The notes under the pieces were generated by a model that was given only the letters and a program-made list of their open reading frames with translations, was not told where the DNA came from and did no database searches. Below are positions 1 to 7,791 of a stretch of 29,331 nucleotides of DNA, piece by piece. The stretch is from Burkholderiales bacterium (GTDB taxonomy: Bacteria; Pseudomonadota; Gammaproteobacteria; Burkholderiales; Burkholderiaceae_A), in the NCBI GenBank assembly GCA_030834045.1, contig JAURFZ010000003.1, positions 1 to 29,331 on the forward strand, read 5' to 3'. How positions within the stretch are numbered: the first letter of the stretch is position 1; each line of letters starts with the position of its first letter. A program made the translations under genes and the position numbers.

Positions 1-132
1 AACGAGCCGAAGGCCCTCAAAGGCTGGGCTGACAATCACGGCCTCAAAATGATGGCCATCGCCGTCGACACGAAGGTGCGTGCAGTCGAGGCCTTGGCGT
101 ATGTAAGTTTCAATGTCATCTGGCTGAACCAT
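1..132 (-). CDS. ibaG: BolA/IbaG-family protein, partial (C-terminus cut by window edge)
   Basis: This short open frame is read on the minus strand from an ATG at 132 and runs off the window after 44 codons. The visible protein has the BolA core, with a GDGHHFEAVIVSPAFEG stretch around residues 23-39 that contains the conserved histidine region. BolA/IbaG proteins pair with monothiol glutaredoxins and bind [2Fe-2S] clusters, and ibaG lies next to the mla operon and murA in many proteobacteria. It starts 9 bp after the stop of the upstream ABC ATPase gene, so it is probably co-transcribed with the mla operon. No strong Shine-Dalgarno is visible. Family assignment is firm; the IbaG sub-assignment rests on context. 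Confidence 0.88.
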   Translation of the reverse strand, partial: MVQPDDIETYIRQGLDCTHLRVDGDGHHFEAVIVSPAFEGLRLV

Positions 133-141
133 ACTGCAATT

Positions 142-891
142 CTATGCCTTCTCGGGATCAAGGTCTTCAGCGAGGATTCGACGAAAGACAGCTTCGAGAC
201 GGCCCTCGCGGGCAAGGAGTTCGCTGGTGGGCTTCACAGCCATTAGCCGGCCCTTTTTCAGAAACGCCACCCGAGTGCACAAGGCCTCTGCCTCCTCGAG
301 GTAATGGGTGGTTAACAAAATGGTGTGGCCCTTTTTGTTGAGGCCGCCAATAAAGGCCCAGAGACTCTCTCTTAACTGAATGTCAACGCCTGCGGTTGGC
401 TCATCCAAGACGATCACGGGAGGGCGATGAACAATGGCCTGGGCAACCAGAACGCGGCGTTTCATTCCACCAGACAGCGCCCGCAGATTCGTCTGGGCCT
501 TATCCGCAAGCCCGAGCGACTCAAGACACTCGTCAATCCAGAGACCATTGTTTGCCAGTCCAAAAAACCCTGACTGAATCTCAAGCGTCTCTCGAACGGT
601 GAAAAAAGGATCGAAGACGAGTTCCTGCGGGACAACACCCAGCCTGCGACGTGTAAGGCTTGGGTTCAAATCAGCCCGCTCGCCCAGTACCTCAACATGG
701 CCAGAGGTCGGCGCTGAAAGGCCCGCCATGATTTGAATAAGACTGGTCTTGCCTGCACCGTTGGGACCAAGCAGACCAAAGAACTCGCCGCGTTCAATCT
801 GAAAATCGACCTTATCGAGTGCAAGAACGGGCGCACCTAGCCTCGCGGAGTACTGCTTTGAGACCGACCGAAAAACGACGGCCGCAGTCAT
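142..891 (-). CDS. ABC transporter ATP-binding protein (YadG/CcmA-like), permease partner not adjacent
   Basis: The 249-residue product is a complete ABC nucleotide-binding domain. It has a Walker A GPNGAGKTS at residues 42-50, the signature LSGGMKRR near 140, Walker B VIVLDEPTAGVD and a switch histidine in LLTTHYLEEAEAL. It resembles the ATPases that work with ABC-2 type permeases (YadG/YadH-like). The ATG overlaps the mlaB stop as ATGA, which shows translational coupling to the mla operon. In related Burkholderiales an ABC-2 permease gene normally sits between this ATPase and bolA. Here only 9 bp separate them, so the partner is missing from this spot. Substrate unknown. Confidence 0.9.
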   Translation of the reverse strand: MTAAVVFRSVSKQYSARLGAPVLALDKVDFQIERGEFFGLLGPNGAGKTSLIQIMAGLSAPTSGHVEVLGERADLNPSLTRRRLGVVPQELVFDPFFTVRETLEIQSGFFGLANNGLWIDECLESLGLADKAQTNLRALSGGMKRRVLVAQAIVHRPPVIVLDEPTAGVDIQLRESLWAFIGGLNKKGHTILLTTHYLEEAEALCTRVAFLKKGRLMAVKPTSELLAREGRLEAVFRRILAEDLDPEKA

Positions 892-1214
892 GAAAAGCGA
901 AGCAATTTATTGAGTGAACAGAGTTGCGCAAGGGCACGAAGCTGTGAGGAGGGGTCCTGAAAAACAAGGTCCACACCATGCTGGCTAGCCTGCCGCGAGA
1001 GTTGCAAAAGCACCGCAAGGCCAGCCGTATCCACCTTCTCAATGCCCTTAAGGCTAATAACAAGCTCGGCCTGCTCAGAGCCTGAGGCCTGAGCCTGAAC
1101 CAAAAAGGCCTGAAAGGCTTTTTTCCAGGACTCGAGTTGTGTACTTACCTGCGACCTCACAAGCATTCCGTGAAGCTGAATTACCTGAACGTTGGACCGA
1201 TTAGGGGTTGGCAT
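888..1214 (-). CDS. mlaB: MlaB-like STAS-domain protein of the Mla lipid transporter
   Basis: This is a small STAS-domain protein of 108 residues from the ATG at 1214. STAS-type features include the ELVISLKGIEKVDTAGLAVL segment, where the DTAGL turn matches the conserved loop of MlaB and anti-sigma antagonists. MlaB binds the MlaF ATPase in the inner-membrane MlaFEDB complex and supports its assembly and activity. It lies between mlaC and the extra ABC ATPase gene and overlaps the latter by 4 bp. A GTG at 1274 would add 20 residues right after the mlaC stop, but that extension has no domain character. I prefer 1214, though neither start has a clear ribosome-binding site. Confidence 0.82.
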   Translation of the reverse strand: MPTPNRSNVQVIQLHGMLVRSQVSTQLESWKKAFQAFLVQAQASGSEQAELVISLKGIEKVDTAGLAVLLQLSRQASQHGVDLVFQDPSSQLRALAQLCSLNKLLRFS

Positions 1215-1276
1215 TGTCAATAAAGTTCTTTGGCCGGCTTGTGACACCCAAGAGCAACTCCTGGGCTCAACCACGC

Positions 1277-1984
1277 CTACGGGCGCCCGGTACGAGACTG
1301 CCTTAAGCTTTTGTTCTTCTCAATTAGAACGCCAATAAGCCCGTCAATTCCACGGGCAGAGATAATTTGGGCAAACTGAGCACGATAGTGCTCGACCATC
1401 CAAAGGCCAAGGACGTTAAAGTCGTAAACCTTCCAGCCCGAGGCTGTTCTTTGCATACGATAGTCGATGGGAATAGGCTCTTTCGAGGGGCGTTGAAGCA
1501 GGGTGCGCACAACCACCTCGTCGTCGGTGGGCAGGTAACGACCTGGGCGAATCTGAATAGTGGCCTCAGGGGCGTAGGTGACTGCCTCCGAGTAAGTAAG
1601 CACCAGCAGTTCACGAAAAGCCTCCATAAGCAGCCGCTGCTGCTCGGAGGTGGCTTGGTTCCAATAGCGGCCCACAGAAAGCGCAGTCATTCGACTGAAG
1701 TTCACAACGGGCATGACCCGTTCGTTAACGATGGCGAGGACACGCTCGGGATCGGGTTTTTGTGTCAGGCTGCGATCGGACTTAAAAATTTCAATCACAT
1801 CTTGAGTAACCCGTCGAACAACGTCCTCGGGCGCTGCAATGACGGGAGGGGATTGGGCAAGCTGCAGGGGAACGGGCAGGGCCGACAACGCCCCGGTCTG
1901 GGCGCTGACAGCCGATGCAACAATTAAAAGGCTAGAGGCCAAGAAGAGCCTTCGTTGAAAAAGAAGGGCAAAGACTTGAACCAT
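1277..1984 (-). CDS. mlaC: MlaC periplasmic phospholipid-binding protein
   Basis: The product has 235 residues with an N-terminal signal peptide (FALLFQRRLFLASSLLIVA followed by SAVSAQ) and a Ttg2D/MlaC domain. The domain contains the conserved region around VMPVVNFSRMTALSVGRYW and the C-terminal YDFNVLGLWMVEHYRAQF. MlaC shuttles phospholipids through the periplasm between outer-membrane MlaA and inner-membrane MlaFEDB. The ATG at 1984 overlaps the mlaA stop as TGATG, and a GGGGGAG ribosome-binding site lies about 10 bases upstream. A GTG one codon earlier is possible. Gene order D-A-C-B places it in the usual Burkholderiales position. Confidence 0.93.
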   Translation of the reverse strand: MVQVFALLFQRRLFLASSLLIVASAVSAQTGALSALPVPLQLAQSPPVIAAPEDVVRRVTQDVIEIFKSDRSLTQKPDPERVLAIVNERVMPVVNFSRMTALSVGRYWNQATSEQQRLLMEAFRELLVLTYSEAVTYAPEATIQIRPGRYLPTDDEVVVRTLLQRPSKEPIPIDYRMQRTASGWKVYDFNVLGLWMVEHYRAQFAQIISARGIDGLIGVLIEKNKSLRQSRTGRP

Positions 1985-2682
1985 CACCTGGTCTCCCCCT
2001 GCTCCTGGAGCCGCTCACGGCGAGCAAAGTAGCCGGAACGCACTGAGACATAACGATCAAACGATATAAGGTCCACCCCCTTCTCAATATCTAACAACCG
2101 TGTACGAAGGTCGACCACCCGAACACCGGTAAGGGCGATGCGCTCGGCAGAGTCGGGGTTCAGCAGTTCACCGGTTATGTCCATGCGCATATCGGCTGCA
2201 GTCCCCACAGCATCTCGCAGGCTGCTTGGTCCAAGCAAAGGCAACATGACGTAGGGTCCGTGCCCCACCCCCCAGCGGCCCAGAGTGAGCCCTGCGTCCT
2301 CGTTGGTTCTGGCCAGCCCAAGACTTGAGGCGGGGTCAAGCAACCCCAAAAGACCCACAGTGGAATTCACAACAAACCGGCCAGAGGACTCCAAAGCCGG
2401 CTTAGGCTCTGCCTGAAGGCTGTGGTGAATCACCGAGGAGAAATCCGACAGATTGGAGAAAAAGTTGGTCACCCGGTTGCGGATAACCTCAGGAATGGTG
2501 GCTTCGTAGGTCTGAGCAACTGGCTTAAGAACAGCCTTATCAAGACCGTCGTTAAAGCTGAACATAGCCCTGTTGTAGCGCTCCCAAGGGTCTCGCTCAT
2601 CGACGGTATGCCCTGGGGGCAGGGAGGCGCAGCCCGTAAGAAGAACAAAAGGCAGAGTAAGGAATACTAGGCGCGGGATCAT
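1984..2682 (-). CDS. mlaA: MlaA (VacJ) outer-membrane lipoprotein
   Basis: From the ATG at 2682 the 232-residue product begins with a lipoprotein signal ending in the lipobox LLTGC (MIPRLVFLTLPFVLLTGC). It continues with the MlaA/VacJ core: DPWERYNRAMFSFNDGLD, then NFFSNLSD, GLLGLLDPAS and GRWGVGHGPYVMLPLLGPSS. MlaA sits in the outer membrane with porins and removes mislocalised phospholipids from the outer leaflet, passing them to MlaC. A longer upstream reading exists, but it would bury the lipobox 40 residues in, so the 2682 start is chosen. It sits inside the mla operon between mlaD and mlaC, whereas in E. coli mlaA is a separate locus. Confidence 0.94.
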   Translation of the reverse strand: MIPRLVFLTLPFVLLTGCASLPPGHTVDERDPWERYNRAMFSFNDGLDKAVLKPVAQTYEATIPEVIRNRVTNFFSNLSDFSSVIHHSLQAEPKPALESSGRFVVNSTVGLLGLLDPASSLGLARTNEDAGLTLGRWGVGHGPYVMLPLLGPSSLRDAVGTAADMRMDITGELLNPDSAERIALTGVRVVDLRTRLLDIEKGVDLISFDRYVSVRSGYFARRERLQEQGETR

Positions 2683-2692
2683 TGAGATGGTT

Positions 2693-3208
2693 TTATTTAA
2701 GCCCGGGCAGACCAAGAGAGTCTGATTGCCCTGCAGTGGGTGCTGAGCCCGATGGCTCGGAGGACGATCGGTTGTAAAGAAACTGCGAGATGAGATTCTC
2801 AAGCACGACTGCCGACTGCGTCATGACGATTCGATCGTTGCTGGCAAGCATGTCAGTCTCGGCGCCCGGTTGCAGCCCAATGTATTTCTCACCAAGCAGC
2901 CCCGAGGTAAGGATCTGGGCCGAACTGTCTTTGGGAAACTTCACGTTGCCATCAAGCAGCAGAGTGACTCGCGCCTGATAACGCTGGTCGTCAAAATTGA
3001 TGGACTGTACTCGACCCACAAGCACCCCGGCGCTACGAACCGCCGAGCTTGGCTTAAGCCCACCAATGTCGTCAAAAAGAGCATAGACCTGATAACCCTT
3101 AGGCACAGAGGCGCCCATAAGGTTGCTGACTTTCAGTGCAAGAAAAAGCATGCCCAAGAGGCCGAGGACCAGAAAAGCTCCAACAGCTAAATTAATTTTT
3201 GCTTGCAT
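2693..3208 (-). CDS. mlaD: MlaD, MCE-domain lipid transport protein
   Basis: The 171-residue protein from the ATG at 3208 has one N-terminal membrane segment (about residues 5-27, LAVGAFLVLGLLGMLFLAL). A single MCE domain follows (YQVYALFDDIGGLKPSSAVR, then GVLVGRV, then GLLGEKYIGLQPG). MlaD forms a hexameric ring in the periplasm, anchored to MlaE, and exchanges lipid with MlaC. A GTG at 3244 would add 12 residues and overlap the end of mlaE. The ATG start puts the membrane segment directly at the N-terminus, as is normal for the family. The C-terminal tail after the MCE domain (about residues 130-171) is Ser/Gly rich. Confidence 0.93.
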   Translation of the reverse strand: MQAKINLAVGAFLVLGLLGMLFLALKVSNLMGASVPKGYQVYALFDDIGGLKPSSAVRSAGVLVGRVQSINFDDQRYQARVTLLLDGNVKFPKDSSAQILTSGLLGEKYIGLQPGAETDMLASNDRIVMTQSAVVLENLISQFLYNRSSSEPSGSAPTAGQSDSLGLPGLK

Positions 3209-3233
3209 AGGGCTTAGCGTATCAGACCGTTCA

Positions 3234-4040
3234 CTAAAAACCACTGAACATCAATGCGGTCAAAACGAAGTCGAGGCCCAGAACGGCAAGCGAGCCCACC
3301 ACCACGGTGGCCGTGGTGGCGCGTGAGACCCCTTCGGGCGTTGGCCGGGCACTGTAGCCAAAGTAAAGGGCAATCTGGGTAACAACAAGCCCAAAGACAA
3401 TCGCCTTGACCAGACCGTTGAGAACATCGTCATAGAACGCGACCCCGCCCGACATCTGGGACCAGAAGGCGCCCTGATCGACACCAATGAGTCCGACACC
3501 CACAAGCCAGCCACCCATAATGCCCACGGCTGAGAAGAGGGTTGCGAGAACGGGCACTGCAATAAGCCCCCCCGCAAGTCGGGGCGCCAGAACCCTTGCT
3601 ACGGGGTCGACCGCCATGGCCTCCATGGCCGAGAGCTGCTCACCGGCCTTCATAAGCCCAATTTCAGCGGTAAGGGCTGTGCCAGCACGGCCCGCAAAAA
3701 GTAAGGCCGTCACAACCGGCCCAAGCTCCCGCACGAGCGAGAGGGCGACCAACAGGCCGAGCGCCTCCTCTGAGCCGTAACGACGCAGGGTGTAATAGCC
3801 TTGAAGGCCTAGAACAAGGCCGACAAAAAGACCCGAGACAAGAATAATGGCAAGGGAATAATTGCCCAGAAAATGAACCTGGGCCGCCACTAGGCGAGGC
3901 CGCGCAAACAAAACGGGCAGGCGGCGCAGGATGGCGAGAAACAAAAGCAAAAAGGCGCCCGCCTGCTCAAGTACGCTTAAAAATGACCCACCTAGCGATT
4001 CAACCCGCGTTCGAAGGCCAGGAGGCGTGGGCGTACTCAA
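3234..4040 (-). CDS. mlaE: MlaE ABC permease for lipid transport
   Basis: The 268-residue polytopic membrane protein carries the MlaE/Ttg2B signature: LVRELGPVVTALLFAGRAG in the middle and EIGLMKAGEQLSAMEAMAVDP after it, then several hydrophobic helices (PRLAGGLIAVPVLATLFSAVG and the C-terminal VVVGSLAVLGLDFVLTALMF). It is the inner-membrane permease dimer at the base of MlaFEDB, coupling ATP hydrolysis by MlaF to lipid movement through the MlaD ring. Its start overlaps the mlaF stop by 4 bp, which indicates translational coupling. Length matches the family. Confidence 0.95.
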   Translation of the reverse strand: MSTPTPPGLRTRVESLGGSFLSVLEQAGAFLLLFLAILRRLPVLFARPRLVAAQVHFLGNYSLAIILVSGLFVGLVLGLQGYYTLRRYGSEEALGLLVALSLVRELGPVVTALLFAGRAGTALTAEIGLMKAGEQLSAMEAMAVDPVARVLAPRLAGGLIAVPVLATLFSAVGIMGGWLVGVGLIGVDQGAFWSQMSGGVAFYDDVLNGLVKAIVFGLVVTQIALYFGYSARPTPEGVSRATTATVVVGSLAVLGLDFVLTALMFSGF

Positions 4041-4861
4041 GGCCGCGATGCCTTCCCAAAAAAAGAGTCTGAGAGATTGGGGGCAGGGTAGTGAAAGCCC
4101 ACCGGTCCATCCTCTTCGCCTTTGAGGAACTGACGCAGGTAGGGGTCCTGGGATTCACGAAGGCTAGTGGGTTCACCCACAGCAACAAGCCTTGCTCCCG
4201 CCTTTCCTGGGGCCAGGACAGCAATTCGATCGGCAATCGCAAAGGTCTCGGCCACATCATGGGTGACCACAACTGAGCTTGCTCCCAGGGCATCGTTGAG
4301 CCGCCGAATAAGCCGCGCCGTGACACCAAGCGAGATGGGGTCCAGCCCCGCAAAGGGTTCGTCGTAAAGAATAAGTTCTGGGTCCAAGGCGATGGCTCGC
4401 GCCAAAGCAACCCGTCGAGCCATGCCACCTGATATTTCCGAGGGCATCAGTTGGGCAGCCCCACGTAGGCCAACCGACTCAAGCTTAAGCAAGACGATGT
4501 CCTGAATCATCTGCTCTGACAGGGTGGTGTGCTCCCGCAAGGGAAAGGCCACATTTTCAAAGCAGCTAAGGTCGGTAAAGAGTGCCCCAAACTGGAACAA
4601 GAGCCCCATGCGCCTGCGAACTGCGAAAAGATCCTGGTGACTCACGCCGCTTAGAGACTGGTTGAAGACGCTCACGCTGCCCGAGCTCGAGGCAACCAAC
4701 CCGGTCATCAGCCGCAACAAAGTCGTCTTGCCGACGCCCGAGCCGCCCATAATAGCGAGAACCTCCCCCGCCTTGACCTCAAGGCTAAGGCTGTCAATGA
4801 CAGGACGCATGCCGTAGCCAAAACAGACATTCGAAAATACAAGCGGGCTGGACGGGGACAT
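4037..4861 (-). CDS. mlaF: MlaF, ATPase of the Mla phospholipid transporter
   Basis: The 274-residue ABC ATPase has Walker A GGSGVGKTT at residues 39-47, signature ISGGMARRVALARAI, Walker B LILYDEPFAGLDP and the switch histidine in VVVTHDVAETFAIADR. The FAGLDP form and a direct 4-bp overlap with mlaE identify MlaF rather than a general importer ATPase. It energises lipid movement between the inner membrane and MlaC. It is the first gene of the minus-strand operon, and no Shine-Dalgarno is evident before the ATG. The C-terminal 25 residues (GFHYPAPNLSDSFFGK) extend past the core domain and probably contribute to MlaB/MlaF contacts; that last point is inference. Confidence 0.95.
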   Translation of the reverse strand: MSPSSPLVFSNVCFGYGMRPVIDSLSLEVKAGEVLAIMGGSGVGKTTLLRLMTGLVASSSGSVSVFNQSLSGVSHQDLFAVRRRMGLLFQFGALFTDLSCFENVAFPLREHTTLSEQMIQDIVLLKLESVGLRGAAQLMPSEISGGMARRVALARAIALDPELILYDEPFAGLDPISLGVTARLIRRLNDALGASSVVVTHDVAETFAIADRIAVLAPGKAGARLVAVGEPTSLRESQDPYLRQFLKGEEDGPVGFHYPAPNLSDSFFGKASRP

Positions 4862-5042
4862 TCTAGGACTGGGACAACAAAAAGAAGTCGAGAGTTAGCG
4901 GCAAAGGCTTAACCGGTCTTTCACTTGGCAATAAGAACCTCATTCTAAACGCCTAGTTCCATTAAACTGCCAGCATGTCACGGTTTAAGTCCTTGTCGGT
5001 TGTTTCCAACCCCGCTCGTACCCGTCTAGGGACGTCTTTCCC
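4862..5042. promoter_or_regulatory. Divergent promoter region between mlaF and kdsD
   Basis: This 181-bp gap separates two divergent operons, so it should hold promoters for both. On the minus strand a TAGAAT (complement of 4942-4947) could be a -10 for mlaF, but its -35 match is weak. On the plus strand I see no convincing -35/-10 pair for kdsD. No inverted repeat or recognisable operator stands out. Confidence 0.4.
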
Positions 5043-6059
5043 ATGACCGCTTCCGTGCTGGCCACATCGCCCGAGGTAAGCAGGCCGGACAGTGCCTTAA
5101 TTACGGTGAGACGGGTTCTGCGAATTGAGGCAGCGGCCATCGAACGGCTTAGCGAGCAGCTAGGTACTGAGGTAAGCCAGGCCGTTCAGACCATCCGTGG
5201 CCTCTCAACGCGCGGGGGTCGGCTGGTCGTAATGGGAATGGGCAAGTCGGGTCATATTGCACGAAAGCTTGCCGCCACTTTCGCTTCAACTGGAACACCC
5301 GCTCTTTTCGTTCATCCCGCTGAGGCCAAGCACGGGGACCTCGGGATGATTCAGCCTCAAGACCTCGTCCTTGCCATCTCGCACTCTGGAGAGACCGAGG
5401 AACTCTGCGACGTTCTGCCTCACATTAAACGAATGGGCATTGCGCTTATTGCAATGACGGGGCGACCGGACTCACGACTTGCCCGACTCAGCGATATTCA
5501 TTTGGATGCGTCAGTTGTTGAGGAGGCCTGCCCTTTGAACCTGGCACCAACAGCCAGTACCACTGCGGCGCTTGCCCTTGGGGACGCACTGGCTGTTGCA
5601 GTCCTTGAGGCCAGTGGTTTTAGCGCAGATGACTTCGCGCGATCCCACCCCGGCGGCAGTCTGGGCAGGCGCCTGCTTGTCAGGGTGGGCGATGTGATGC
5701 GCCAAGGAGACCAGATTCCTAAGGTAAGCGATTCTGCCTTGTTGTCTCAGACACTCATTGAGATGACCAGCAAGAGGCTGGGCATGACCTGCGTGGTCGA
5801 TGGGCAGGGTTGTCTGGCGGGCATTTTTACTGACGGCGACCTGCGTCGCGTTCTTGAGAAACAGAAACTTCATGCTCAGACAGCAGTAAAAGACATCATG
5901 ACAAGGCAGGTAAAGACCATTGCCTCCGAAGCGCTTGCCTCGGAGGCGGCCCACCTCATGGAGGAGCGTCGGATTAATCATCTGGTTGTCGTGGATGAGG
6001 CCAATGCCCCAGTCGGCGTCATTGGCCTTCACGACCTTCTTGAGTCCAAAATTATCTAG
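5043..6059 (+). CDS. kdsD: D-arabinose 5-phosphate isomerase (KpsF/GutQ family)
   Basis: The 338-residue protein has an N-terminal SIS sugar-isomerase domain (VVMGMGKSGHIARKLAATFA about residues 63-82, then HPAEAKHGDLGM and ISHSGETEEL) followed by two CBS domains (from about 205: VGDVMRQGD..., VKDIMTRQV...). It converts ribulose 5-phosphate to arabinose 5-phosphate, the first step of Kdo synthesis for LPS. It starts the plus-strand operon and is followed 15 bp later by kdsC, the phosphatase of the same pathway. That context supports kdsD over the related gutQ or capsule kpsF. All expected motifs and full family length are present. Confidence 0.95.
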   Translation: MTASVLATSPEVSRPDSALITVRRVLRIEAAAIERLSEQLGTEVSQAVQTIRGLSTRGGRLVVMGMGKSGHIARKLAATFASTGTPALFVHPAEAKHGDLGMIQPQDLVLAISHSGETEELCDVLPHIKRMGIALIAMTGRPDSRLARLSDIHLDASVVEEACPLNLAPTASTTAALALGDALAVAVLEASGFSADDFARSHPGGSLGRRLLVRVGDVMRQGDQIPKVSDSALLSQTLIEMTSKRLGMTCVVDGQGCLAGIFTDGDLRRVLEKQKLHAQTAVKDIMTRQVKTIASEALASEAAHLMEERRINHLVVVDEANAPVGVIGLHDLLESKII

Positions 6060-6074
6060 TGCCCGCCTGCCCTC

Positions 6075-6584
6075 ATGACCTTTAAGAAAAGCCCTGCCAA
6101 TGCCGCCGAACGTCTTCAAGCCATTAAGGCAGTGTTTTTGGATGTGGATGGGGTTATGACCGACGGAGGCCTCTTCTATGGTGAGCAAGGAGAGAGCCTC
6201 AAGCGCTTCCACGTTCACGACGGGCAGGGCGTGCAGTCCATGCGCAGCCAGGGCTTGGTCGTGGGCATTATCTCTGGCCGCTCCCACTCCGCCGTCAACA
6301 GGCGCGCACAGGAGCTGGGGATCAACCCCGTTTTCCAAGGCATCAGCAACAAGCTTCAATGCCTAAAAGACTGGGCCCAAGAGGCCCAGCTAAAACTTTC
6401 TGAAATTGCCTTTATGGGCGATGACCTGGCCGACCTTCCCGTGCTTAAGGCGGTTGGTTTTGCAGCCGGTGTGCCCAACGCCATCGCTGAAGTCCAGCTG
6501 GCGAGCCACTGGATCGCCGACAAGCCCGGCGGCCAAGGCGCAGTCCGCTGCCTTGCTGACCTCTTTGCGGAGCATGCCCAATGA
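6075..6584 (+). CDS. kdsC: 3-deoxy-D-manno-octulosonate 8-phosphate phosphatase
   Basis: This is a 169-residue C0-type HAD phosphatase. The nucleophile motif is DVDGVMTDG (Asp23 and Asp25), motif II is GIISGRSHSAV and the late motif is FMGDDLADLPVL. Without a cap domain it matches KdsC, which dephosphorylates Kdo-8-phosphate to Kdo in the cytoplasm. It lies directly after kdsD and overlaps lptC by 4 bp (ATGA), so Kdo synthesis and LPS export are translationally linked here. Length is slightly below E. coli KdsC but fits the shorter betaproteobacterial forms. Confidence 0.94.
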   Translation: MTFKKSPANAAERLQAIKAVFLDVDGVMTDGGLFYGEQGESLKRFHVHDGQGVQSMRSQGLVVGIISGRSHSAVNRRAQELGINPVFQGISNKLQCLKDWAQEAQLKLSEIAFMGDDLADLPVLKAVGFAAGVPNAIAEVQLASHWIADKPGGQGAVRCLADLFAEHAQ

Positions 6585-7168
6585 GGCTTGCCGTTCTCGA
6601 GCGCCTCGGCAGCCTCGTCTCCATTGCCATGGTTGGAGCACTGACGCTTGCCGCATGGCTGCTTAGCGAACTGGTTGCTCAGTCCGCTGGCCCTGCATCC
6701 TCACGGCCTGCTGGTTCCATCTCTACCGTCATTACCCAGGCCGAGATTCTTCAAACCAATGCGCAAGGCTCGGCCCAGTACCAGGTAAGGGCGCCCCGCG
6801 TCGACCTGTTCAATGACGGGCAGGCACTGCTCGATCAGCCAGAGCTTGTCTCGCTTGCGCATCCACAGATGGGCCCTGCCATGTCGGCTCGGGCAGACTC
6901 CGCCGTAATTTCAAGTAACCAACAAGAAATTGAGATTCGGGGTAACGCCCAGATTAGAAGGCCCGCCCAGCAGAGGGAGCCCGCCCTTGAGGTTACAAGC
7001 CCCTGGATTCGGTTCGACCTTAAAAAACAAACGGCTCAGACAACAGCTCCCGTTCGGGTGGTACGCGGCACATCGGTTCTAACAGGAGATGGCCTTTTGC
7101 TTGATCAACGCGCTGAGACCCTTCGGGTGTTGTCCAATACCCAAATGATTCTCAAGCCTGAAAGCTAA
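6581..7168 (+). CDS. lptC: LptC, LPS export inner-membrane protein
   Basis: The 195-residue protein starts with a single N-terminal membrane anchor (about residues 12-33, VSIAMVGALTLAAWLLSELVA) followed by a periplasmic LptC beta-jellyroll domain (ILQTNAQGSAQYQVRAPRVDLF, NAQIRRPAQ, and GTSVLTGDGLLLDQRAETL near the end). LptC receives LPS from the LptBFG extractor and hands it to LptA. Sequence conservation in this family is low; the assignment rests on the domain pattern plus its position between kdsC and lptA. The start overlaps the kdsC stop. Confidence 0.92.
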   Translation: MRLAVLERLGSLVSIAMVGALTLAAWLLSELVAQSAGPASSRPAGSISTVITQAEILQTNAQGSAQYQVRAPRVDLFNDGQALLDQPELVSLAHPQMGPAMSARADSAVISSNQQEIEIRGNAQIRRPAQQREPALEVTSPWIRFDLKKQTAQTTAPVRVVRGTSVLTGDGLLLDQRAETLRVLSNTQMILKPES

Positions 7169-7197
7169 CTTCTTTGGTCCATCCACACATCAAGCCA

Positions 7198-7791
7198 ATG
7201 CTGCTCGCCTGTCTTTCGGGGTTCTGGGCCAGAACATCGTCTATGGTCTGTCTTGTGCTGTTTGCTGGCTTATTCGGCCCTTCGCTCACAGCAACGCAGC
7301 CACCTGCAACCAAAATTGATGCCGACGAGCTGCGGCACGATGAGCAGAAACTAGTGACCGAGTTTCGGGGTAACGTGAGCCTTAATCGGGGGGGGCTGAG
7401 CCTACAGGGCGATGCGCTTGAGCTCGAACAACTGCCGAACTCGGGCATGAAGGGTCGGGTCACGGGCCAGCCTGCACGTTTTCAGCAAAAGCCCGCCGAC
7501 AGCAACGAGTCGGTGGAAGGCCAGGGCAAGACCATTCAATACAACAGTCAGACGGAAATTGTGGTGATTGATGGCGAGGCTGTTCTGAGGCGCCTTCTAA
7601 ATGGCCAGGTCGTTGACACGGTGGCCGGCGACCGGTTGGTCTACGACCAGGTCACCCAGACCTATCGGGTCGAGTCAACCCCCGGGCAACCTCGCACCCG
7701 CATGACACTCATGCCGCGCCCTGCCCAGACACCGACGCCACCCCCGCCATCCCTGTCCAGGCCTCCCACCAGCACGCCATCCAAGCCATGA
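7198..7791 (+). CDS. lptA: LptA, periplasmic LPS-bridge protein
   Basis: From the ATG at 7198 the 197-residue product has a signal peptide (hydrophobic MVCLVLFAGLFGPSLTA) and one OstA/LptA domain: KIDADELRHDEQKLVTEFRG, then VSLNRGGLSLQGDALEL, and DGEAVLRRLLNGQVVDTVAG. LptA polymerises into the periplasmic bridge carrying LPS to LptDE. A TTG at 7174 would add eight residues; neither start has a visible Shine-Dalgarno. The C-terminus ends in a low-complexity proline/threonine tail (QTPTPPPPSLSRPPTSTPS) that the E. coli protein lacks. The stop overlaps the lptB start by 4 bp. Confidence 0.92.
   Translation: MLLACLSGFWARTSSMVCLVLFAGLFGPSLTATQPPATKIDADELRHDEQKLVTEFRGNVSLNRGGLSLQGDALELEQLPNSGMKGRVTGQPARFQQKPADSNESVEGQGKTIQYNSQTEIVVIDGEAVLRRLLNGQVVDTVAGDRLVYDQVTQTYRVESTPGQPRTRMTLMPRPAQTPTPPPPSLSRPPTSTPSKP

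Noticed and set aside
5511..6359. Long minus-strand open frame of 282 codons opposite kdsD and kdsC
   Set aside because: It is fully antisense to two well-supported genes and its translation has no recognisable domain; it is a by-product of codon bias.
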